A stretch of 64,000 nucleotides of DNA from contig NC_045138.2 in NCBI RefSeq assembly GCF_008831285.2, forward strand, positions 30,847,934 through 30,911,933. Reading direction: 5' to 3'. This stretch comes from Nymphaea colorata. Its lineage: Eukaryota; Streptophyta; Magnoliopsida; Nymphaeales; Nymphaeaceae. A program made the translations under genes and the position numbers. The notes under the pieces are model-generated. The model was given only the letters and a program-made list of their open reading frames with translations. It was not told where the DNA came from and searched no databases. This document shows positions 46,602-55,837 of this stretch, one piece after another. Numbering within the stretch: the stretch's first letter is position 1; every line of letters begins with the position of its first letter.

Positions 46602-48248
46602 ATGGAGCAGTATGACTCCAACAGCAGCTCATCGTCTTCCTCAGCGATAACCTTCCAGCCTTCCAAAGATTTTCCGGCTAAGATGGCAGCGTCGTCGCCG
46701 CCGGAGATCGACGGCCTTCTCGCCGACGCTGGGTACTTGGTCAAGTCATCGGATTTGGTCCACGTCGCGCACCGCCTGGAGCAGCTCGAGAACGTCATGG
46801 TTGCTGCCCAGCCGCCCGTAATCTCCCACCTTGCCTACGACGCCGTCCATTACAACCCGTCCGACCTCGCCGGATGGGTCGAATCCATGATAGGCGAGCT
46901 CGGGCCCTCGGCATTGCCTGAGTTTCTGGTCGAAGACTTCCCGACGATCGACTTCCCCGGCAACTACCAGATGCCGGTGGCCGGGTTCCAAATGCAGACC
47001 ACAGCCGCGGCCGGCGAGGAAGAAAGCCTGGTTCCAGCTCATGACAACGGCGGTGTCAGGCCGGATTTCACCGGCACGACGGTCGAGGAAGATTCCGGCA
47101 TCCGATTAGTGCACCTGCTCATGTCCTGCGCCGAGGCGGTCCAACGTGGGGACACCCAATTGGCTGCCATCTTGATTCAGGAGATGAGGATACTCCTGAG
47201 CCGGAGCAGCACCGGCGGAATTGGGAAGGTCGCCGGATGCTTCATCGACGCGTTGAGCCGGCGGCTGGGCTACGGCCCGACTCAAGCAGTCTGCGCCGAG
47301 TCTGCTCTAGAAAACGAGATTCTCTACCACAACTTCTACGAGGCGTGCCCTTACCTCAAGTTCGCGCACTTCACCGCCAACCAAGCGATCCTGGAGGCAT
47401 TCAACGGCCACGATCAAGTCCACGTCGTGGACTTCAGCCTGATGCACGGCCTGCAATGGCCGGCCCTGATCCAAGCCCTGGCCCTCCGGGTGGGAGGGCC
47501 GCCGCTCCTCCGGTTGACGGGCATCGGACCACCGTCGCCGGACGGTCGCGACGCGCTCCGCGAGATCGGCTTGAAGCTGGCCGAGCTAGCCAAGTCCGTG
47601 AATGTCCGGTTCTCCTTCCGCGGCGTGGCGGCCGAGCGGCTCGACGACGTGAAGCCGTGGATGCTGCAGGTCGACCCCAAGGAAGCGCTGGCCGTCAACT
47701 CCATCATGCAGATGCATCGGCTGCTGTACTCCGACCCCGGCCGCGGCTCCCCCATCGACTCCGTCCTCAAGTGGCTCAAAGGGCTGAAGCCGAAGATCAT
47801 GACGGTGGTGGAGCACGAAGCCAACCACAACCAGGCGAGCTTCATGGACCGCTTCACCGAGGCGCTGTACTACTACTCCACCATGTTCGACTCGCTCGAC
47901 AGCTGCACCCTGATGCCGGAAAAGTCGGTCGCCGAGATCTACCTGCAGCGGGAGATATGCAACGTGGTGTGCTGCGAGGGGCCGGCTCGGGTCGAGAGGC
48001 ACGAGACGCTGGCTCAGTGGAGGACGCGTCTGGAAGGAGCAGGGTTCAAGCCGCTGCACCTCGGCTCCAACGCGTTCAAGCAGGCGAGCATGCTGCTCAC
48101 GCTCTTCTCCGCCAACGGCTACTGCGTCGAGGAGAACAACGGCTGCCTGACGCTCGGCTGGCACAGCCGGCCGTTGATAGCGGCTTCCGCTTGGCAGGCC
48201 GCCGACTCCGATTGCCCCGACGGCCACGCCGTCGAGAACATGCTGTAA
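46602..48248 (+). CDS. DELLA-type GRAS protein with DGLLA signature, 548 aa
   Basis: A single open frame. I chose the ATG at 46602; the frame is open upstream but with no earlier ATG in a plausible context and a hydrophobic, non-homologous reading. After a Ser-rich start the N-terminus holds EIDGLLADAGYLVKSSD (residues 35-51; DGLLA 37-41 where DELLA is expected), LEQLE (59-63) and VHYNPSDL (82-89). These are the segments that bind the gibberellin receptor GID1. The GRAS domain follows: LHRI from about 168 (RLVHLLMSCAEAVQRGD), VHIID-type VHVVDF (273-278) with GLQWPALIQAL, a PFYRE region, RVERHETLAQW, and the SAW end with LGWHSRPLIAASAWQ. GRAS/DELLA proteins are nuclear repressors of gibberellin responses, degraded after GID1 binding through SCF-SLY1/GID2. 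The 548-residue length is within the family range. The gene is GC-rich compared with its flanks and intronless, as is usual for DELLA genes. Degradation behaviour of this variant is unknown. Confidence 0.93.
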   Translation: MEQYDSNSSSSSSSAITFQPSKDFPAKMAASSPPEIDGLLADAGYLVKSSDLVHVAHRLEQLENVMVAAQPPVISHLAYDAVHYNPSDLAGWVESMIGELGPSALPEFLVEDFPTIDFPGNYQMPVAGFQMQTTAAAGEEESLVPAHDNGGVRPDFTGTTVEEDSGIRLVHLLMSCAEAVQRGDTQLAAILIQEMRILLSRSSTGGIGKVAGCFIDALSRRLGYGPTQAVCAESALENEILYHNFYEACPYLKFAHFTANQAILEAFNGHDQVHVVDFSLMHGLQWPALIQALALRVGGPPLLRLTGIGPPSPDGRDALREIGLKLAELAKSVNVRFSFRGVAAERLDDVKPWMLQVDPKEALAVNSIMQMHRLLYSDPGRGSPIDSVLKWLKGLKPKIMTVVEHEANHNQASFMDRFTEALYYYSTMFDSLDSCTLMPEKSVAEIYLQREICNVVCCEGPARVERHETLAQWRTRLEGAGFKPLHLGSNAFKQASMLLTLFSANGYCVEENNGCLTLGWHSRPLIAASAWQAADSDCPDGHAVENML

Positions 48249-48339
48249 TTATTTTCCTCCTCTTTTGCCCAAAAAACGAAAATCGAAAAAAAAAAAAAAA
48301 AGATGTGGGGCTTTTTTTCCTTTCTCCCCAAAGTGATAG

Positions 48340-48345
48340 AATAAA
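48340..48345 (+). terminator. candidate poly(A) signal of the DELLA-type gene
   Basis: AATAAA about 95 bases after the stop codon, following an A-rich run at 48,284-48,300. Confidence 0.45.
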
Positions 48346-49525
48346 TGGAATTATTTTCCCGGTACACTTTTCCCCTCCTAATTTTTCGCAGTAAAAAGAG
48401 CCGTTGGATCTTCGAGATGGACGGTGGCTACGGAGGGAAGGGGGGAGGCAGGTCACATCACCACGGGCCGGTGGTCACGCCTCGCGTTGTACCTTTCCAT
48501 GTTTTGGTCGCTGGAAGGACTCTGGGGCTCGTTCGGAGCGGGTCGTACCCGGGTCCTATGATCTAATAACTCATCTCCCGAGACCGTCTATGCGGTCGCA
48601 CTCAATCACATGGTCGCGTTTTCCTCGTGGGGCCCGCGTCGCCCGGGCTCCACAAAATACCGCCATGTGATTGGCGGGCGGCCATTTTGAATCCCTTGCC
48701 GAAAGCTACGGCGAAGAGGATCGTATCGGCATATCCGTCCAATCCGGACACGTGCACATACGTACCCACGAAAAATTAATAATCATATATTTAATTTTTT
48801 TCAGAATTAATTTAATTTTAAATGGTGAAGCTCGTCTTGGCTTTTGAATGCCGATGTCTTTTGTTTGAGAAAAAAAAAGGGAAAAAAAAAATATCCATAG
48901 AGTCATAAACCGGAATCCCTGTCATGAGAAATTTGTATTTGACCGTGGTGAGATCTGAGCCGTTGATCTCGACAAACGGAGGCAGATCTAAGAACTGCTG
49001 CACGTGATAGTGGAGTACCGTTGTGTAGGGGTGGGGCCCGTGGAAAAATGTGAAGGGTCTAGAACTGGTGGGGCCCGCGATCCTTTTGGGAGAGGGCCCC
49101 ACCTGGATACCGCATACCGGACTTGACGGGAGGGTGGGGTTTGGTAGGACCACCAATCACATGGCTGTCGATTTTGAGAATTAAAGATCCTCCGCCTCTC
49201 GGATTGGCCCAGAAGCGTCCCTTCGCGGACGGCAAGGGTGGGCAATTGCCCACACATAGTGTTCAAAGTTGCCAAGCTCTATTTCTCATGGAATGAGATC
49301 TATAGTTCTTAAGGGATCCTGGCCGTCCAAACAAGGAAAAATCTAAAAATATAGACCGGTGGTACTTGATGTATCTAAATTTAATATTATGATACATGGC
49401 ATTATGAACCACTGGCCTAGCTGTTTGACATTATGAAAAATTGTTGGATACCGAAAATGCACAATTTGAAATATTTTTCCAAGTAAATATTTGGAACTAC
49501 CGCTTTTACATAAATAGTACAATGT

Positions 49526-49835
49526 GTACATATATTCTTCATATACATAATCTTTTATGTACATATAAGATCATAAATAGTACAAAATGTACAACTTTAA
49601 TTAGAAGAGCAATATTCTTAGTTTATCAGCTCACGTGTATAATCTTCTATGTACATTTACAATCAAGAACAGTATAATATGTACATATATTCTTCATATG
49701 CATAATCTTATATGTACATATAAGATCATAAATAGTAAAACACGTACAACTTTAATTAGAAGATCAATATTCTTAGTTTATCAGCTCATATGTATAATAA
49801 TCTTATAATCTCATTTATACATTTGAGCCACCTTT
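49526..49835. repeat. two tandem copies of a 155-bp AT-rich unit
   Basis: GTACATATATTCTTCATAT begins at 49,526 and again at 49,681. The copies share the TATGTACATATAAGATCATA, AGATCATAAATAGTA and TATTCTTAGTTTATCAGCTC segments with few differences. The interior has GTACAT and TATACAT words that make further inverted pairs. Confidence 0.85.
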
Positions 49836-50525
49836 TTATTATTAACTTTCTCTATATTTTTGAGTCTGGTAATTGAAATTTAAGCTCCAAACTATTTTTT
49901 ATGAACAAGCACTCTTTAATTGCGGAGTTTGCAAGTCTGTGGACGAATATCCTTCTTTCCTATTTGATTCACAAGCCAGCATAGATGAAGCACTTTGAAT
50001 GTTTGATAATATGGATCAGGGAACAGAGATTGCCTTAGTTTTTATACAATACGAATCTATGCAAGATATCGACCTGGACATGCTTGGTTTCCATTATATT
50101 GGTAGTTGGAGATTTAGATTTGATGCTGAAGTAATGGCAAAAATATATCTGCGGCCTTTCATGATCCTAAATAATTGGATGGAAGACCTCCTGTTCGGGC
50201 TGGTTGAGGATATATACGAGCCAGATCACGCTCAACTCATCTTGGTACAAACCAAGAGCCGGGTTCGAGCCGCCGAGTCGGGTTCGAGCCAACCCCAGCC
50301 AGGTTATTGAGGCTTTGCTGATACATTGAACCCGTTCACCAGCTTTACTCACCAACCAATTATTTGCTGCAGGATATGGTTCTCCTCCTGCAACAACTGA
50401 ACTAGCCTCCTGTTCATGTTGGCAAGATCCTGCAATAAGGGCCGGCTGATTAAGATGTTTTGGACCCGTCACTTTCATCGCATCTTTCCTATTAAATTTC
50501 TTCCACCATCATTAAATTTCTTCCA

Positions 50526-50526
<1 letters not shown>

Positions 50527-50597
<71 letters not shown>
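50527..50597. repeat. (TA)n microsatellite
   Basis: TA tract of about 70 bases, preceded by a 17-base direct repeat ending TTTCTTCCACCAT. Confidence 0.95.
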
Positions 50598-50600
<3 letters not shown>

Positions 50601-51093
50601 CAACATTGTTGGATGGATAAAAAAGAAAAAAAAAACTGTTGTTAATTGAAAATAGTAGCCACATGAGTCTATGGAACAACAACAGTTCATGGTACTTCTA
50701 GTAAAAATTTATAGTGCTTTTACTAATAGATTTTTCATTTAACCATTCAGCAACGTCCGACGCCCTGCAGAACTATTTATACACATACACACACTATCAT
50801 GCCTCCTACTTAAAACTTGTCTCTTGGAAAACTTGTCTCTTGGGTATGGTGAGCTTTTAAACCATCTAGCTGTTGATCTTTCTCACAAATCCAACCAGAA
50901 ATATGAACTCCTAAACCTATAAAATCCAGAAAAGAATTATGTCACCAGGTATAAAAATCAGAATTTATAACATTATGAAAATGAATGGTTTAGTATTCTT
51001 GGCTCATAGACCACCACTACAAAGTAAAAAACACTATAAATCATTCTTGTGTGTGTGTCCAATGAGTAGCTCCTCCACGGGATTGTGTGTATA

Positions 51094-51465
51094 TGTAACA
51101 CCCCAGAAGTTTAGTCGGCTTATAAAGGGAGTCCATTAATTAGATGATTGTCCTGGTTCTTAATCTTTTTAAGATTGAAACCGAAACTGCTAGGGGGCGG
51201 GTTGGGATCCGTCGAACTAGGGGCCCGAGCCTGGAAGTGGGTCGGTTTCAACATTCGAACCTGGGGTCCCACACGTGCGGACGCGTGTGCCTTAAGGGGG
51301 GTGGATTGTAACACCCCATAAATTTAGTGGGCTTATAAAGGGAGTCCATTAATGAGATGATTGTCCTGGTTCCTAACCTTTTTAGGATTGAAACCAAAAC
51401 TGCTAGAGAACGAGTTGAGATCCGAGGAACCAGGGGTCCAAGCCCGGAAGTGGGTCGGGTTATTA
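51094..51465. repeat. two tandem copies of a TAACACCCC-headed repeat
   Basis: TAACACCCCAGAAGTTTAGT begins at 51,095 and TAACACCCCATAAATTTAGT at about 51,310. Both are followed by CTTATAAAGGGAGTCCATTA, GATGATTGTCCTGGTTC and GGAAGTGGGTCGG. Copy 1 has an extra 60-base tail rich in CACACGTGCGGACGCG before copy 2. Sequences with a GTAACACCC start are common at the ends of plant LTR-type elements, but I find no matching polypurine tract or binding site. Confidence 0.75.
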
Positions 51466-52631
51466 TAGTATATGTGTGCATATGGCAACCATTGGAATAA
51501 TGTTTACTATGTTTTTGCATGAATGTGGCTCTTTCAAGAAAGAAAGGGAAGGAAAATTGAAAAAATCAATCGAAGGTGCTTGCTATTCTAGAACAGTATC
51601 ATGCTTGGACATACCTTACAATATGATACCAACGGAGATGCTGGTAGATTATTAAAGTTCTCCACTTTTTTCGATTGAAGATCTCAAAGTACTCTAGATG
51701 AATCTAGCTAGCGAAATATTGTATCCGCCTTTGCCTCGGCTGGTTTCACCCGATAGTGTGCAGACAATGTTGAATTTTGTGTCAAACGTAGGGAAAAGCC
51801 GCCTAGCAGCTGTCCACTTCGCTGTTTCCATAAACTTTTTGGCTTCCTTCTCCTATGGTATTACTTTTCTTCAATGATTATTCCATATGCCTGAGGGATG
51901 TAGTATTGTTGGTAGGCCGCTGGTTACTGGTTCGAGTGGCATGAGTGCTTTTCAATTGAGCCGCAAAAAAAAAAGAAAATGATGCTGCTCGAAACCCTAA
52001 GGATGGGAAAGGGGGCTTTGGATCTTATCTTGTATAGTACGATGAAATACTCATCCTACTCACCCAACAAATCTTCCTTAAATTAAAAATTTTGAAAGCT
52101 TATGTATATGTCTTCTCCTACCGTGTGAGCTAATGGTTTCTTGTTAACCATTATAAGTGAAGTAAATGAAGATGCATTTGCTGAAATTGTTTTGAGCTTC
52201 TTGATATAACTTTTTGCATTAGAAACTTGGAAGAATGGCTCCACATTTGGAAGGGATTTGATTTATTGAGGACCCAAAACAATTGATTGAGTAACTTTTG
52301 CTGCTTCAATGATCATGCATCTGTCACACCAACAAGAACTAATTGCAACTTAGAAAAGAAGGAAAATAAAAAGTTGCTTTGGTGTTCATGCATCTGTCAC
52401 ACCCAAAACAATTGATTGCAACTCTAAAAAGAAAGAAACTACAAAATTTTACAAAAGCACGTTCGAGTTTGAATGAAAATAGCAAAACATGTTTAAGTTT
52501 TGATTTCTTTCATTTAACCACCTACATTGTATTGGAAACGTGTACAAATTAAGTTTTTTTAAAAAAGGACACCTAAACGTGGTATTGTTGTATGAAAACT
52601 CGACGTGTCACCGTAGAATTACAATGACAAC

Positions 52632-52992
52632 TAGGGCTGAACACGAGCAGAGTCAAACCAAGTTCAGTCAGCTCGAGCCCGAGCTCAACTCGATTAAAAC
52701 TCGACAAACTCGTTTGAATATAATTGATATTCATCGTTACGTGTTGAGCTTGAACTCAACTCGATTAAGGCTCGACAAACTCGTAATTCAAACTCGTTTG
52801 AATATATCGACTTGATTAAGGTTCGACAAACTCGATTAAGGCTCGAGCTTGGCTCTGCAGTTAAGTATTGAGTTCGAACTCAACTTGATTATTTGAACGA
52901 GTCGACTCATGAACTTGAGCTTGAGTTATTAAGCAAATGACTCGGCTCGAACTCGTACACGAGCCGAGAGTTCGACTCGTTATTTATCCCTA
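52632..52992. mobile_element. hAT-like non-autonomous element, CGAGCTCGAG family, copy C
   Basis: A 361-bp element. The left end reads TAGGGCTGAACACGAGC; the right end on the other strand reads TAGGGATAAATAACGAG. The flanks ATGACAAC (52,624-52,631) and ATGGCAAC (52,993-53,000) match at 7 of 8 positions, a typical hAT-sized target duplication. The interior shares GACAAACTCGTTTGAATA, AATTGATATTCATCGTTACG and TATTTGAACGAGTCGACTC with copies A and B. No transposase is encoded. Confidence 0.82.
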
Positions 52993-53804
52993 ATGGCAAC
53001 AAATACACAGTCAGATTACACGGCCATGCAGGTAAGACTTCTTCGCATAGGAAATTTCAAAAATTTTATAAGAACAAATCTTTGTACTTGAAACATAGAA
53101 ATATAGGTACCCATCTGAGAGAACATTTGTAGGTAGGCATCCTGTGGACAATTGCTCATACAGGTTGTTCATAAAAAGTATTTATTTTCATATTGAAATT
53201 TTATGGCAGTTTTTCTAATTTATATGTTGTTGCCCATTAAAAAATATATAACTAGTACCCTTAAGTCAGAATTAATTCTAGCTCCGCCGCTGTCTCGAAA
53301 AATTCTAAAAAACCCATGTAAATGTGAGACCCACTTGTTTTTTGTGGAGTTTAGCCATTGTAGGGCTGATAAATGGATCGAGCTGTCCTGGCTTATTCAC
53401 TTGGGCCCATTCCTGAAGTCTGTTGGCCTTAATTTCCTTCAAGATTGCCAACCTTGACTCAGTGGACGCCATCATCATACGAATCTTGGAGGACTGAGCG
53501 ATCCTTGACATGGAAAGGAGACGTATCGTTTCCAACTATCGTTGAATTTAATCTAACCATAAATGAGTAGGTGATTTGGTAGCATCATTGCTACATTAAG
53601 AGTTTGCTATTTCAGCACATATATGCTTTTTCCTAAGATGAAAGTTCAAGGTTGAAACCCCACCAAATTCATGACAGCTCAAATTATTTTAGTAAGTTAA
53701 TTTCGTTAGAAGCATATCCCTTTACAAATAAAACAACCGCAAAAATTCCAAGAACATTAAATTTGAGAAGAAAAACTTTTCAACAAGTCTTGTTAACATG
53801 CTTA

Positions 53805-53806
<2 letters not shown>

Positions 53807-53876
<70 letters not shown>

Positions 53877-53877
53877 T
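53807..53877. repeat. (TA)n microsatellite
   Basis: TA tract of about 70 bases with a single CA-type interruption near 53,858. Confidence 0.95.
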
Positions 53878-55837
53878 CTGCATTCTTTCCCTGCAACGAA
53901 GGGCACTTGGTGCGCATTGTGTGAAGAAGAAAAGAAAAAGAAGAACAAGATTTATGGTCATATGCACAAGATGTGCTAGTCACTCTCGGAGCCGAATGGC
54001 ACCTCACAAGTGTTTTCTTGGTCCATCCGAACCGAACTCCCATCTATTGAACAATCCAAGGTCCAGATTGTTTGCATCGCTATGTCCAGCTCCAGTTGGT
54101 TTAGATTTCTAAAGCTCTGAAAGAAAAACCAGTTGAATATAAATGCAGGATTTCAGAGAACCAGACAGCCCATCCTTTTCACCGGCTCCGGTGTTCAGGA
54201 GACAGTTTCTGAACTCTGACAAATGAACATTTTGTTGGATATGCACATAATTTTACTAAATATAGCAGAGCAGATATATCATGTAAGTATTGTTTAGCTT
54301 AATCAAGCAAGTGATATGGGATTCTCTGGCGTCAACTGAGTCAAGTTTGGCAACTAATGAAAAGCATGATTGAAATATCAAGAACAATTAAGCATAATTC
54401 ACCTTGGAAAAGCAGACAAAAACTGTTCCTTTTTGGAAGGTATATGTGCCACGGGTTCCTCCACCAGAAAAAATGAGTGAGATTTTGATGAGATCGATGT
54501 GCACTTTTTTTCACTACTGTACTTTCTCTCGGTTGCCATAAACTAGAAGGGTTAAAAGTTGAAGATCTAAGCATCACACTTTTAAATGGCCCTACCAGTA
54601 GACAAGTAATCCAGGTTACAAAATCATAACATTCCCTTACCTTTAAGTTCTTATGTCCAACCTCCTAGCCAGGTGGATGGAGCTCTTCTTAGTCCAACAT
54701 GAGATGTTGGTACCAACAGAAACGTCGAAATACCATGTTCTAAAGCATTGTCCCAGCATATAAAAATCACAACCGTAAGATAGAGAGAAAGAGAGAGAGA
54801 TTTTGTTACAGAAAACAAAGCTGCACAGCAAATCTTAGCCTTTGGCAATGAAAAATGAATATTAAATGCCGACAAAGATTTCCGATATTGGGGGCAAAAA
54901 GAAATGTAAGGAACCAACCGAAGGTTGTGGATGTTGAACAATCGATCCCTAGAGTTTTACTGAAGAAATGAACTCAGAGATCACAAAGCTTAAATTGCTT
55001 GAACCGTTCTTTCAGAATAGGAACATCAATATCAACTGGATGATTGCCAACATCATCAATAATACTGCTGACAGAAGCACTACATGTGGGAAACCATGGT
55101 TCTTGTCTGTGGCGTGCACATGTTAGTGATGCATGAACCTTTTTTTTGGTCCTGAAATTAACTTTTGGTTTTGGTTGCGATGCTGGAGATGGTTGAATCA
55201 TGCCACTCAATTATGACAGTGACAGCGCCCAGGTTCCATACACCAAGCTAGGTGGGCCAGCTTACAGTACCCAAGCTGAAGGACTTTAAGAGTTTGGTAC
55301 AATTATGAATCTTTCTTCACAGGGTGAATCTGGCAGACCACTGGTGGTATGATAGACCTCACAGACCTTGTTTCAGAAGCTCACCTCATTCTGATCATAG
55401 CAGGTTAAAGCTGGGTTTTCCCTTGGCTTGGCCAAAATATGACAATAATATGGTTTTCTATATACCCTGTATCATCCATGCAAGTGAAACTTTACATATG
55501 ATCACGATAGCTGATCATAATGGACTGTTGGATTTCTTTTTACAATGCCACTCAACTATGCTCAGAAAACCTTCAGTCTGTTGAAAATTGCCTTGAAATA
55601 GCCTCAAGGGCTCCACCAAAGCATGAAATGATGATACCATCTGTAAGCTGTGACCATCATTGAGGCGTAGCAGTTACATTTTTGCAGAGGTCTTAAAAGC
55701 ATACCAGTAACGAGCCGGATGCAGCTTGAACGATTTTGCAGGAGTGCATATGAGCTTTACCTTTGAGAAACATCTATGACGCACAAAATGATGGTGGTAA
55801 AAACATATTTGCAATTGACTATTGTTGAACTCGACAC

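Larger units (their letters stand above)
48400..55837. other. repeat-rich intergenic region
   Basis: The first 0.9 kb after the DELLA-type gene is GC-rich with only short frames, and the rest is AT-rich. It holds two tandem duplications (49.5 and 51.1 kb), long TA tracts (50.5 and 53.8 kb) and a hAT-like element (52.6 kb). A 103-codon frame starting with ATG at 49,999 shows no domain; its end reads into a CGAGCC-type repeat, so I do not call it a gene. The 3' flank of the E-class PPR gene forms the right edge. Confidence 0.6.

Noticed and set aside
47237-48394. 385-codon open frame overlapping the DELLA-type gene in another frame
   Set aside because: It is an Arg/Pro/Ala-rich shadow caused by the high GC of the GRAS coding sequence. 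No domain is visible.
49999-50310. 103-codon plus-strand frame near 50 kb
   Set aside because: It starts with ATG and looks moderately protein-like, but has no recognisable domain and runs into a CGAGCC-type repeat.
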